From: Anaeromicrobium sp.
GTDB lineage: Bacteria > Bacillota > Clostridia > Peptostreptococcales > Thermotaleaceae
Direction of reading: 5' to 3'
DNA: 64,000 bases
Assembly (NCBI RefSeq): GCF_025210435.1
Contig: NZ_JAOART010000147.1
Coordinates: 1 to 64,000, forward strand
Shown: positions 8,605 through 17,555 of the stretch, piece by piece
Numbering within the stretch: position 1 is the stretch's first letter
Layout of the letters: the number at the start of each line of letters is the position of its first letter
The notes under the pieces: model-generated
The model's database searches: none
What the model saw: the letters and a program-made list of their open reading frames with translations, nothing else
Told to the model about the DNA's origin: nothing
Made by a program: the position numbers and the translations under genes

Positions 8605-10339
8605 GATTATTCAAAATAAATTTGCACTTAGTGAACAAGGAACAAAGGATCTTTTAAAAGGAAGTATTTATAGTGCCCTTGTAAACTTGAGTATGATGAT
8701 TCCTGTAGGAATTTTTATTCTTATGTTAGATGAACTATTAAGACCTGTTCTTGGAAAAGAAGCTACTACCCCAAACATGTTAAAGTATATGGGACTTATT
8801 TTAGTAGCAGTAGTGATTAGCTATCTTTTCCATCATTTTCAATATTCAAATCTATATCTTTCGACCTATAAGGAAAGTGCAAAAAGAAGAATCGCTTTAG
8901 GTGAGAAATTAAGAGAACTTCCCCTATCATTCTTTGGTAAGAGAGATTTATCAGATTTGACAAATATCATTATGGGAGATTGTGCAATTTTAGAACACGC
9001 TTTTTCTCATGCAATACCACAGTTATTTGGATCTATTCTATCTACTACAATGATTGTTATTTCTCTATTAATAATGGATTGGCGTATGGGATTAGCAGTT
9101 CTTTGGGTTATTCCAGTATCTTTTACAATGATTTTCCTTTGTAAGCAGATACAACAAAAATCAAAAGAAAAACATTATAAATCTAAATATGTATGTGCAG
9201 ATGGTATCCAAGAATGCCTTGAAAATATTCAAGATATAAAAGCTTATCATATTGAAAAATCTTATATGGAGGGTTTAGACAAAAAGCTTGATGATTCAGA
9301 AAAAGCACAAATAAAATCAGAACTTACAACAGGCGCAATTGTAACGAGTGCACAAGCTGTATTAAGGTTAGGACTTGCAACGGTTATTTTGGTAGGAAGT
9401 TCTCTTTTAATAAAAGAGCAAACAGATTTATTAACTTATTTCATATTTTTAGTTACAGCATCAAGATTATATGATCCTCTTTCTGGAAACCTTACGAATA
9501 TAGCTGAGGTTTTCAGTACAGAAATGCCAATTAAAAGAATGAATGAAATAGAAAATTATAAGGTTCAAACTGGTAAAAAAGATTATGAACCAAATAGTTA
9601 TCATATTAATTTTAACCATGTTGGTTTTTCTTACAATAATGATGAAACTGTTTTAAAAGATGTTTCATTTACAGCAAAACAAGGAGAAGTAACTGCACTC
9701 ATTGGACCATCAGGAAGTGGTAAAAGTACGGCTGCAAAACTTGCTGCTAGATTTTGGGATGTAAATAAAGGAAGTATAACCATTGGAGGAGAGGATATTA
9801 CAAAAGTAGAACCAGAAGCTTTACTTAAAAATTATACGATAGTATTTCAAGATGTTACATTATTCAATGATACAGTAATGGAAAATATAAGATTAGGCAA
9901 AAGAGAAGCGAGTGATGAAGAAGTGTTAAAAGCTGCAAAGCTTGCTATGTGTGACGACTTTGTTTCGAGCATGCCAAAAGGATATGAAACCATTATTGGT
10001 GAAAATGGTTCAACCTTATCAGGAGGAGAACGTCAAAGAATTTCTATTGCAAGAGCCTTATTAAAGGATTCTCCAATTATTCTATTAGATGAAGCTACAG
10101 CTTCTCTTGATGTTGAAAATGAAACGAAAATTCAAAGAGCAATCTCTGAATTGATAAAAGATAAAACTGTAATTGTAGTTGCTCATAGGATGCGAACTGT
10201 TGAAAATGCAGATAAGGTTGTCGTTCTTTCTGATGGATATGTAAAAGAGCAAGGAAAACCAAAAGATCTGTTGGAAAAAGAAGGTATGTACAAACATATG
10301 GTGCAGCTTCAATCAGAAAGTATGAATTGGTCCTTGTAG
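8597..10339 (+). CDS. ABC half-transporter (permease-ATPase fusion), second partner
   Basis: This is the partner subunit of 580 residues. I choose ATG 8597 because GGTGGAGG lies just upstream; the frame is open further upstream inside the first gene, but that is not a likely start. The membrane domain covers residues 20-310 and the ATPase domain about 330-575, with Walker A GPSGSGKST (370-378), signature LSGGE (from 474), Walker B with D498 and E499, a canonical SLD D-loop and AHRM at the H-loop. The ATPase site therefore looks competent. The 8-nt overlap with the first ABC gene implies coupled translation. A terminator closes the operon at 10420-10453. Confidence 0.88.
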   Translation: MFKIIQNKFALSEQGTKDLLKGSIYSALVNLSMMIPVGIFILMLDELLRPVLGKEATTPNMLKYMGLILVAVVISYLFHHFQYSNLYLSTYKESAKRRIALGEKLRELPLSFFGKRDLSDLTNIIMGDCAILEHAFSHAIPQLFGSILSTTMIVISLLIMDWRMGLAVLWVIPVSFTMIFLCKQIQQKSKEKHYKSKYVCADGIQECLENIQDIKAYHIEKSYMEGLDKKLDDSEKAQIKSELTTGAIVTSAQAVLRLGLATVILVGSSLLIKEQTDLLTYFIFLVTASRLYDPLSGNLTNIAEVFSTEMPIKRMNEIENYKVQTGKKDYEPNSYHINFNHVGFSYNNDETVLKDVSFTAKQGEVTALIGPSGSGKSTAAKLAARFWDVNKGSITIGGEDITKVEPEALLKNYTIVFQDVTLFNDTVMENIRLGKREASDEEVLKAAKLAMCDDFVSSMPKGYETIIGENGSTLSGGERQRISIARALLKDSPIILLDEATASLDVENETKIQRAISELIKDKTVIVVAHRMRTVENADKVVVLSDGYVKEQGKPKDLLEKEGMYKHMVQLQSESMNWSL

Positions 10340-10419
10340 ACGATATTAGAGACTTTGTTGGCACTGACACAGTATTGTCAATAAACTATTATACATATAA
10401 TGGAGAAAGTGTTGTATTC

Positions 10420-10453
10420 AATATCTCTACTAGAGAATAGTAGGGGTATTTTT
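10420..10453 (+). terminator. Terminator closing the iron/ABC operon
   Basis: The segment from 10420 folds into a 13-bp stem with two G-U pairs. The core is CTACTA-gagaa-TAGTAG (10427-10443), extended by AATAT..GTATT, and T residues follow. It lies 80 bp after the second ABC stop codon. Confidence 0.6.
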
Positions 10454-10592
10454 CATATCAAAAAATAGGAGGAATAAAATTGAATATGTAACTCCTTGAG
10501 CCTTTCTTAATTTGGTAGAGTGTATTTAAGTAGCTGTATGTTTTATACGTGTGGCTTTTTTTTATTGCCAATTGTAGGTTATTTAGTTGAAG

Positions 10593-10618
10593 AAAAACAG
10601 CTCAGGAGCTGTTTTTTT
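10593..10618 (+). terminator. Strong hairpin with A- and T-runs
   Basis: AAAAACAGCT and AGCTGTTTTT flank a 4-nt loop, giving a terminator that could act in both directions. The stretch 10454-10592 before it has a good ribosome site (AGGAGG near 10468) followed only by a three-codon frame, so it looks like the decayed start of a lost gene. Confidence 0.65.
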
Positions 10619-10763
10619 GTGGGAAAAGTGAAGTTACATTAGAAAAAGATGTTGTATTTTAATTCAGAACTATACAGGTAAAACATACAACATAGAAGAT
10701 ATAACAACATTTATTCAGGATAAGAAAGATCCTGAATATTTTTTATCATTAGACAATCATTAA
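10618..10763 (+). pseudogene. Unidentified gene remnant with a frameshift
   Basis: Two frames join into a protein-like sequence. The first reads GKSEVTLEKDVV (10621-10656) and runs into a stop. A shifted frame continues LIQNYTGKTYNIEDITTFIQ, then about 15 more residues to TAA at 10761-10763. No start codon or ribosome site is visible. I do not recognise the family. It lies directly upstream of the mobile-element genes and may be the 3' end of a gene cut by their arrival. Confidence 0.35.
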
Positions 10764-10805
10764 AGAGCATATATTTAGATAATCCAAATTATGGGGGATG
10801 TTGAC

Positions 10806-11024
10806 ATGAAAGATAATTTAGTAGATAAAACATTGTTAATAGATATAAAGGATATTGACATAAATGAAGAACTACAGCCAAGTGAAAGGATACAAAATTT
10901 CATAGAAAGTGTTAAAAATCCATACCTTTTCATATGTGAGGGTATGATAGTTGAATCGGTTTTTAGCACCTGCAATCATACTCTTACAGATAGACTAAAA
11001 CAATATTTTAGGATAGTAGAATAA
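10806..11024 (+). CDS. Small protein that accompanies serine-recombinase elements (DUF6870-like)
   Basis: This acidic protein of 72 residues has the pattern LVDKTLLIDIKDIDINEELQ, then a stretch with NPYLFICEGMIVE and an end TLTDRLKQYFRIV. From memory, similar short proteins (DUF6870 type) with the phrases DIxxIxIxxELP, IKNPYxFxC and TLEDxLxxY stand just upstream of large serine recombinases in Clostridia. No catalytic motif is visible; its function is unknown. I choose ATG 10806 with GGGGGATG upstream rather than ATG 10791. The gene is 119 bp upstream of the first recombinase and should be cotranscribed with it or control it. Confidence 0.65.
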   Translation: MKDNLVDKTLLIDIKDIDINEELQPSERIQNFIESVKNPYLFICEGMIVESVFSTCNHTLTDRLKQYFRIVE

Positions 11025-11143
11025 AAAGTAAAAAAAAATCTGACGATAACTGGTCATTCAAATGAAAATATTATATTTTAGTCTTAGGGCTAAATTAAAA
11101 ACAACTATCCTATGTTACTGGAAAAAATATAGGAGGTTTTTTT

Positions 11144-12817
11144 ATGCAAAGAAATATTGAATATAATGGAGCAATATATATACGTCTTTCTAAAGATGAT
11201 GGAGATAAAAAAGAGAGCAATAGTGTAGTCAATCAAAGAGAGCTCATACATGCTTTTTTGAAAAAAAATACTAATATCAAAGTGGCTACAGAAAAAGTTG
11301 ACGACGGATACAGTGGTATAAATTATGATCGACCAGCATTTAAGGAAATGATGGATCTGGTCAAAAAAGGTGAAGTAAATTGCATTATTGTAAAGGATCT
11401 ATCCAGATTTGGACGTGACTATTTAGAAACTGGAAGATATATAGAAAAAGTTTTTCCACTCTTGTCGGTGAGATTTATTGCCATTAACGATAGTTATGAC
11501 AGTATAAAAAATACTTCTAGTACAGACAGCATTATCATTCCTTTTAAAAATCTAATCAATGATTCTTACAGCAGAGATATTTCTACAAAAGTAAGAAGTA
11601 GTATTATGGTTAGGCAAAAAAAGGGCCATTATACAGGATCTTTTCCCCTTTATGGTTATGTAAAATCTAAAGAAGATAAAAGAAAGTTAGAAATAGATGA
11701 TTTTGCAGCTGATGTTGTAAGAGATATATATAAGATGAGAATTGAAGGATATAGTACAGGGAAAATAGCAGATATTCTTAATGACAATGGTGTATTATCA
11801 CCATATGAATATAAACAGATGTTAGGTTTTTCTTATAAAAATCCTTTTAAAGTAAATAAAATTGCAAAATGGTCAGCTGGTACGGTTGAAAGAATACTAA
11901 AAAATGAAATGTATACAGGCGTAATGATACAAGGAAAAAGTGGGCGAACTAATTATAAACTTAAAAAGCTCGTGGATAAACCAAAAGACCAGTGGATACG
12001 TGTAGAAGATACACACGATGCCATTATTTCAAAAGAGAGTTTTAATCTTGTTCGTGAAATCTCAAAACTAGATACTCGTAGAAGCCAAGGCAATGATGTG
12101 GTGTATCCTTTTTCAGGTATTTTATACTGTGATAGTTGTAAAAATACTATGGTTAGAAAGCTTATTAAAAATAAAGGAAAAGAATATGTTTATTATATTT
12201 GTTCCACTTATAAAACAGATAAAAATAAATGCACCAACCATAGAATAAGTGATAAAGCATTGAAAAAAACTGTTAGAGCTGTAATAAAAAATCAAATAAA
12301 GCTGATGGTTAAGCTAGATGAATTATTAAAGTATATAGAGAAAATGCCACTTAACAACACAAAAAATGAAAAAGTGGATAGAAGAATAGTTGCTAAGATG
12401 GAAGAACTAGAAAAATATAATAACCTAAGGGCGGGCCTATACGAGGATTTTAAAGCTGGTATTATAACCAAATCTGATTATATGGAGATGAAAGCTGATT
12501 TTGAAATAAGATGTAATGAAATAGAAGAGCAATTATTGGATCTTGAAAATCGTGCAAGTGAATTAATAACGAGCAAAGGTAAAAGTGAGTGGATTACTAA
12601 ATTTACTCAAAATAAAAATATTACAGAAATTACGAGAACTATTGTAGTGTTATTGATTGAAAAGATAGTAGTAGTAGATAAAAAGAGGATTAGCATACAT
12701 TTTAGGTTTCAAGATGAATATAAAGATGCTATAAATTATGTAGAGAATAGCTTAAAGCATAGCCAAAGCAGTAAAGATATAGATAATAAATTAAACGATA
12801 TAAAGGGTGGTGTTTAG
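11144..12817 (+). CDS. Large serine recombinase, first of three
   Basis: This 557-residue site-specific recombinase has an N-terminal resolvase domain (about residues 10-160) with the nucleophile Ser16 in YIRLS and the conserved VKDLSRFGRDYLETG helix. A recombinase domain (about 170-300) follows, then a zinc ribbon starting CDSCKNTM with a second Cys pair in ICSTYKTDKNKCTNH, and a coiled coil (about 400-480). This is the build of TnpX/phiC31-type integrases, which join att sites through Ser-linked intermediates. The ribosome site AGGAGG overlaps the 3' arm of a small hairpin (CCTAT 11109-11113 with ATAGG 11129-11133), which might damp translation. The stop overlaps the region of the next start. 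Confidence 0.93.
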   Translation: MQRNIEYNGAIYIRLSKDDGDKKESNSVVNQRELIHAFLKKNTNIKVATEKVDDGYSGINYDRPAFKEMMDLVKKGEVNCIIVKDLSRFGRDYLETGRYIEKVFPLLSVRFIAINDSYDSIKNTSSTDSIIIPFKNLINDSYSRDISTKVRSSIMVRQKKGHYTGSFPLYGYVKSKEDKRKLEIDDFAADVVRDIYKMRIEGYSTGKIADILNDNGVLSPYEYKQMLGFSYKNPFKVNKIAKWSAGTVERILKNEMYTGVMIQGKSGRTNYKLKKLVDKPKDQWIRVEDTHDAIISKESFNLVREISKLDTRRSQGNDVVYPFSGILYCDSCKNTMVRKLIKNKGKEYVYYICSTYKTDKNKCTNHRISDKALKKTVRAVIKNQIKLMVKLDELLKYIEKMPLNNTKNEKVDRRIVAKMEELEKYNNLRAGLYEDFKAGIITKSDYMEMKADFEIRCNEIEEQLLDLENRASELITSKGKSEWITKFTQNKNITEITRTIVVLLIEKIVVVDKKRISIHFRFQDEYKDAINYVENSLKHSQSSKDIDNKLNDIKGGV

Positions 12818-12818
12818 A

Positions 12819-14441
12819 GTGGCACGTATTAGCAGAAAAAATATAAAACAATCTAACATCACTCTTAAGTATAATGTGGGTATTTATGCAAGACTTTCTA
12901 TAGAAGATAATGTAACTGGTGGCGATTCTATCGAAAATCAGGTTGCTATGCTAAAGAACTATATAGAAAAAAATGAACAACTAATTTATAAAAAAACTTA
13001 TATAGATAATGGGTTTTCAGGAACTAATTTTGATAGAGATGCTTTCAATAAGTTAATAGAAGATGTGAAAAAAGGCATAATCAATACAATTGTTGTAAAA
13101 GATTTATCAAGATTTGGTAGAAATTATATTGAATCAGGACACTATATTGAAAAGATTTTTCCGAATATCGGTGTCAGGTTTATTGCTGTTACTGATAATT
13201 TTGATAGTCTCAATATAAAAGATAATCAGGATCTAGAAATTGCCTTAAAATCAATTATTAATGATAGCTATGCAAAAGACATTTCCAAAAAAATTTGTAC
13301 AGCATTAGATGCAAAGAAAAAAAACGGCAAGTTTTTAGGTAAGTACGCACCATATGGATATAAAAAATCAGCTGAAAACAAATATGTACTTGAAGTCAAT
13401 GAAGAAACAAAAGATGTTGTTACAATGATTTTTAATCTAAGGATTAAGGGAATGGGAGTGACTGCTATTGCTCATAAGCTTAATAATCTTAATATCCCAT
13501 CCCAGTATAGATATTTATGGGAGAAGGGTTTAAGGGGTAGTAAGGACGTAGAAGAAAAAGCATTGTGGCGAGGTTCTTCTGTAAAGAGTTTATTAGAAAA
13601 TCCTAATTATATAGGTGCAATTATGGGGCGTCAATATGATACGGCACTATATAAAGGTAGGCAAAATAATAAAAGAAAACTAGAGCATGTTAATATAATT
13701 AAAAACACTCATGAACCTATAATAGACAAAGAAATATTTTATAAAGTACAGAGTATGAGTAAAGGAAACGGAAAAGAAAAAGCAACTAAAAATAAGGACA
13801 ATATACTAAAAGGTATGATTGTTTGCGGTACATGTGGTGGTAAATTACAGAGAGATAGTGGCTATAGAAAGGTTAGGGAGAAAGAAAAGGCATATACATT
13901 CTATTGTCCTAAAAAATATATCAAAGACGATGGTTGTAATTTTAATGGTATTAAAGAAGATAAGCTTAAAGATATCATTTTTAAAAATCTACAATTACAG
14001 ATTAACATTCTTCTAGATGAAAAAAATTATAAAGAAACTTACCTTAATTCACCACAGTATAAAAGGGAACTGTCTCATTTAGAAAGTAAAAGATCTAAAT
14101 TAATAGGTGAGAAAAATAAAATCAAAATGCTAAAAGAAGATACTTATAAGGATTATAAAGCAGGATTATTGTCAGCTAGTGGATATGAATTTGTAACGAA
14201 AAAATATGAAAAAGAGTATAGTTTATTGCTACAACAAATTGATCAATTAAATGTTGACAAAAGCAGTTTATTAGAAACGTTAAAAAATCCTGCTGTTAAT
14301 AATACTATTAGTTTTAAAGATGAGATAAAACTTACAAGAGAAATGCTTGTATCACTTATTCATAGCATAACTGTTATAGAAAATAAAATTGTTATAAAGT
14401 ATAAATTTAAAGATGAATATAAAGCTTTTCTTGGGGTGTAG
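12819..14441 (+). CDS. Large serine recombinase, second of three
   Basis: This 540-residue recombinase is built like the first: resolvase domain with nucleophile Ser27 (YARLS), the helix VKDLSRFGRNYIESG, a recombinase domain, a zinc ribbon starting CGTCGGKL with a later YCPKKYIKDDGC, and a C-terminal coiled coil. I choose GTG 12819, one base after the stop of the first gene, because AGGGTGGTG lies about 6 nt upstream; GTG 12807 would overlap the upstream frame. Tight packing implies that all three are translated from one message. Having several different recombinases suggests divided labour, for example integration and excision, or a heteromeric complex. Confidence 0.92.
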   Translation: MARISRKNIKQSNITLKYNVGIYARLSIEDNVTGGDSIENQVAMLKNYIEKNEQLIYKKTYIDNGFSGTNFDRDAFNKLIEDVKKGIINTIVVKDLSRFGRNYIESGHYIEKIFPNIGVRFIAVTDNFDSLNIKDNQDLEIALKSIINDSYAKDISKKICTALDAKKKNGKFLGKYAPYGYKKSAENKYVLEVNEETKDVVTMIFNLRIKGMGVTAIAHKLNNLNIPSQYRYLWEKGLRGSKDVEEKALWRGSSVKSLLENPNYIGAIMGRQYDTALYKGRQNNKRKLEHVNIIKNTHEPIIDKEIFYKVQSMSKGNGKEKATKNKDNILKGMIVCGTCGGKLQRDSGYRKVREKEKAYTFYCPKKYIKDDGCNFNGIKEDKLKDIIFKNLQLQINILLDEKNYKETYLNSPQYKRELSHLESKRSKLIGEKNKIKMLKEDTYKDYKAGLLSASGYEFVTKKYEKEYSLLLQQIDQLNVDKSSLLETLKNPAVNNTISFKDEIKLTREMLVSLIHSITVIENKIVIKYKFKDEYKAFLGV

Positions 14442-14444
14442 CTT

Positions 14445-16004
14445 ATGAATCAAGATTATGTTGTTGGTGTGTACCTTAGAATTTCATCAGAAGATGTGAA
14501 AGTTTCAGACTGCGATAGTAACAGTATAGCCTCTCAAAGAGAAAGAATAAAGGATTATATATTAAACCATAAAGAACTTAAAAAAGCATCGCTTAAAGAA
14601 TATGTAGACGACGGAATAAGTGGGACAAATTTTGAGAGAGAAGCTGTTAGTACGTTAATAGAAGATGCTAAACATGGCTTGATAAATTGTGTGATAGTAA
14701 AAGATTTTTCGAGATTTGGGCGTAATTATATAGAAACAGGTACCTACATTGATAAAATTTTCCCCTTCTTAGGTATCCGTTTTATTTCTGTTAATGATAA
14801 TTATGATAGTGGAAAATCATCTAGCCACACAGGCGGTATTGACGTTGCTTTTAAGAATATGATCCATGATTTTTACTCAAAAGATTTATCTAAGAAGATT
14901 ATAAGTGCAAAGAGAGGTAATGCTGAAAAAGGAAAACATATGACAGCCTATGCTCCCTATGGTTTTGTTAAAAACAAGGATAAAAAACTGGTTGCTGATA
15001 TTGAGAGTGCTGATGTAGTTCGAAGGATTTTTACTATGAGATTAAATGGTAAAACCCAAACAGAGATTGCAAGAATCCTTAATAAGGAAGGTATACCTTC
15101 TCCACTAATGCTAAGGAAGAAAAGAAACGATAAGTTTCCATGTAACAAATCAAATGATATAACATACTGGAGGGGATCTAGAATACAAGCAATCCTAAAA
15201 GATAGAAGGTATGTAGGGGATGCTGTATATGGGAAATATAAGAGAGCGGAAATAGGTAGCAAGAAGGATATAAAAGTACCTGAAAGTGAATGGATTGTTG
15301 TAGAAAATGCACACGAAGGAATTATAAGTCGTAAAGATTTTGAAAAGGTGCAAGGCATGTTCAGACATTACTCTAAAGGTAGAAAAAAGAATATGGAGCT
15401 TTTTACATCTAAAATCAAGTGTGCTGATTGTAATCATACTTTAATAACCAAAGTATATAATAATAAATCTGGTAAAATTGTAAGATATGTTTGTAATACC
15501 AAAAGCAGTGTAAGTGTATATAAATGTATCAATAAGCAGATAGATGAAATGATTATTGCTAAAGTGATACTTACTATGTTACAGAAATTTAGTCTGTTAG
15601 TAGATGATGTAAGTCAGGTCAATCAAGGCAGGAAAGATAGTATACAGGAATATGAAAAAGATATTAAAGGCTATAAAATCACCTTGAAAATGCTACAAAA
15701 TAAAAAATTCGATAACTACAAGGCATATAAAGCTGGTAGCATTTCACTTGAGGTATTTAAAAAGGAGAAAAGTGAATATGAAAAGAGAGAAAGTGAAATA
15801 AAAGATCAGATAGATGATCTTGATAAAAAAATGAAGCTATTACAATCTAATATGGAAGATAGTGAAAATACCATTAAAGACTTTACAAGACTTTGTCCCT
15901 TTAATAAACTCACTAGAGAGATGGTAGATATATTTATTGACCACATTGAAATAGATCATATGGGTAAAATGGCAGTTGTTTGGAATTTCGAAGATATTTT
16001 TTAG
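14445..16004 (+). CDS. Large serine recombinase, third of three
   Basis: This recombinase has 519 residues, the nucleophile Ser14 (YLRIS), the helix VKDFSRFGRNYIETG, a recombinase domain and a zinc ribbon CADCNHTL with VCNTKSSVSVYKC. The long coiled coil (about 395-475) is characteristic of the family and controls directionality. It starts 3 nt after the second recombinase. The end of the protein (TREMVDIFIDHIEIDHMGKM) is shared in type with the other two (TREMLVSLIHSITV and TRTIVVLLIEKIVV). An inverted repeat with a T-rich tail follows. The trio defines a mobile element whose ends I could not fix. Confidence 0.92.
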   Translation: MNQDYVVGVYLRISSEDVKVSDCDSNSIASQRERIKDYILNHKELKKASLKEYVDDGISGTNFEREAVSTLIEDAKHGLINCVIVKDFSRFGRNYIETGTYIDKIFPFLGIRFISVNDNYDSGKSSSHTGGIDVAFKNMIHDFYSKDLSKKIISAKRGNAEKGKHMTAYAPYGFVKNKDKKLVADIESADVVRRIFTMRLNGKTQTEIARILNKEGIPSPLMLRKKRNDKFPCNKSNDITYWRGSRIQAILKDRRYVGDAVYGKYKRAEIGSKKDIKVPESEWIVVENAHEGIISRKDFEKVQGMFRHYSKGRKKNMELFTSKIKCADCNHTLITKVYNNKSGKIVRYVCNTKSSVSVYKCINKQIDEMIIAKVILTMLQKFSLLVDDVSQVNQGRKDSIQEYEKDIKGYKITLKMLQNKKFDNYKAYKAGSISLEVFKKEKSEYEKRESEIKDQIDDLDKKMKLLQSNMEDSENTIKDFTRLCPFNKLTREMVDIFIDHIEIDHMGKMAVVWNFEDIF

Positions 16005-16049
16005 GCGATTCTTGACCGTAGGATAATCTTATTTAATTATACTATTAGT

Positions 16050-16122
16050 CCCGAAATATTCATGGGAAACAACAAGCTACTTGCATCTTTTATTATTCCC
16101 CATGAATAATTCGGGTTAGTTT
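16050..16122 (+). terminator. Inverted repeat and T-run after the recombinase trio
   Basis: CCCGAAATATTCATGGGAA (16050-16068) pairs with TTCCCCATGAATAATTCGGG (16096-16115) across a 27-nt loop, with one mismatch and one bulge. TTAGTTTTT follows. It probably terminates the recombinase message. The arms are unusually long and GC-richer than their surroundings, so a role as a recombination site is an alternative. Confidence 0.55.
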
Positions 16123-16232
16123 TTAAAACCATGGTTTAACTTAGAAGAATATGGTATACTACAATCATCAAATTGGTTTTCATACCTTAAAAGTACTATC
16201 TTGTTTAAAGTTCGAGAGGAGTGAATTTTTAA

Positions 16233-16676
16233 ATGAGTGAAGAAGAAAAAAACGATCTAGTATATGTATGTAGTCTTATTGAGTATATTGCTAGAGTTAC
16301 AAAGAATAAAGTAGCTGATATTGTTAAAATACTTGGCAAGCCAGAGTTAGAACGACAGTTGGATTTAGCTGAAGTTAGTCACTGCTTATCTTTTGAACAA
16401 GTATCAGATGAGATTATAGAGGAATATCGTATTAAATAAGGAGAATTTGATTCAGTTGGCAACTGCATATATAAAGTGCCTAGTCATATAGCTATAGGAA
16501 AAGATTATCAAAGGCTTATTGAGGACGTATCAAATGGAAAGAGTATTGTAGATACATTATATGAAGTAATGACATCATTTATATCAGAAGAAATCTCTAA
16601 TTATAACTCTTCCCTATACTATAGTAGTAGAGAATATCTGAAAGCTTGTTATGAGGCTGGAATGATATTAGATTAA
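16233..16676 (+). pseudogene. Small accessory protein split by an in-frame stop codon
   Basis: The first 68 codons (start ATG 16233, ribosome site GAGGAGTG) end at TAA 16437-16439, but the same frame continues open for 79 more codons, reading GEFDSVGNCIYKVPSHIAIG and ending GMILD. The two halves read as one protein of about 148 residues. I recall homologues near DUF3791/DUF3990 genes in which a phrase like CLSFEQVSDE is followed without interruption by a KYxIPS segment. The second half has no ribosome site of its own. The gene is either a nonsense pseudogene or makes a short product. Function unknown; it may belong to a toxin-antitoxin-like module. A terminator follows. Confidence 0.6.
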
Positions 16677-16710
16677 AAAAGTTCAGGTGGAGCAATCACC
16701 TGAATTTTTT
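16675..16710 (+). terminator. Rho-independent terminator
   Basis: TTCAGGTG and CACCTGAA surround a 7-nt loop, with AAAAAAG before and TTTTTT after. It closes the split gene's transcript. The next 220 bp up to 16930 hold nothing I can recognise. Confidence 0.75.
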
Positions 16711-16930
16711 AAGCCGTTTATTCTATGCTAATATATAATGTTTAAGTATTATAATACAAAAAAAGAGTATTGATGATAAGAACGCTGGATACTGTTAGTA
16801 TTTTTGCTAGCATTTTATTTTTAATAGACGACTATTGGAGATTTTTATATTTTTAGCACTATTTCCTTGGAAATTCCATAACCTAAAAACTAATATAAAA
16901 GTGGTTATATAGATTTAGTAAGGGAAAAGA

Positions 16931-17122
16931 ATGGATAAAATAGTTGATTTTACAGTGTTTTGTCTTGAAAATTACAAGCAGACCCACCATATGACTGGTA
17001 AGGATGCTTTGGAGACTTTTAACAAAAACGAGGTATTTGATTATATTAGAAAATTTTATGATGTACTTTATACATTTGGAGAAAGAGATATTGATAAATA
17101 TATAGAATTGAGAGGTAATTGA
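16931..17122 (+). CDS. DUF3791-family protein
   Basis: This 63-residue protein shows the DUF3791 pattern: an N-terminal FTVFCLENYKQTHHMTGKDA, then a helix FDYIRKFYDVLYTFGERDID and the final IELRGN. DUF3791 genes usually precede DUF3990 (ADP-ribosyltransferase-like) genes in small modules suspected to be toxin-antitoxin systems; no DUF3990 gene is present here. ATG 16931 has a weak GTAAGGGA upstream. The next gene starts 3 nt after the stop, so they form an operon. Biochemical role unknown. Confidence 0.7.
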   Translation: MDKIVDFTVFCLENYKQTHHMTGKDALETFNKNEVFDYIRKFYDVLYTFGERDIDKYIELRGN

Positions 17123-17125
17123 ACA

Positions 17126-17389
17126 ATGACAAATATAAATTTTATGATGAATATGACAAAATCTTATTTAGAGGGTAAAATTGGCAGTATATCATATTGT
17201 CTTGATTTTCCGTATGAACTAGAAAAGAGATATGAAAAAATGGTGAAGGAAAATAGGGAGTATGCAGAATTGATTTATGATCTCTTGATTGAAGATGGAA
17301 TAAATATGGATAATCAACTAACGGATATAAAATTAAAGGAATTAATTTCTAAACATTATGAATATATTAAGAGCATAGATACCCTTTAA
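17126..17389 (+). CDS. Hypothetical acidic helical protein
   Basis: This protein of 87 residues is predicted mostly helical, with an acidic centre (YELEKRYEKMVKENREYAEL, then LIYDLLIEDGINMDN). I do not recognise a named family. It starts 3 nt after the DUF3791 gene with GAGAGGT upstream, so the two are translated together. Size and charge would suit an immunity or antitoxin protein, but that is only a guess from context. No signal peptide or membrane segment. Confidence 0.55.
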   Translation: MTNINFMMNMTKSYLEGKIGSISYCLDFPYELEKRYEKMVKENREYAELIYDLLIEDGINMDNQLTDIKLKELISKHYEYIKSIDTL

Positions 17390-17406
17390 TAGACAGGCGA
17401 ATCTAA

Positions 17407-17490
17407 ATGAAAAAAGTATTTGATACAATAATTACTAGATTGGATAAATATAAAAATTATACAGATGTAATGTATGATGTAGTTATATAG
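17407..17490 (+). pseudogene. Short degraded ORF
   Basis: A 27-codon frame starts at ATG 17407 (KKVFDTIITRLDKYKNYTDV) and stops at TAG 17488-17490. The same frame then continues GVNGIINELK to TAA at 17522-17524. No proper ribosome site precedes it. It looks like the remains of a small protein of the same accessory region. I do not recognise the family. Confidence 0.3.
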
Positions 17491-17555
17491 GGAGTTAATG
17501 GGATTATAAATGAACTTAAATAAAGAAATTATCACGTAAACAGGGGGCTAATATT

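Noticed and set aside
14957..15358. Minus-strand frame of 133 codons opposite the third serine recombinase
   Set aside because: The plus-strand gene has clear domains; the minus frame has no recognisable motif.
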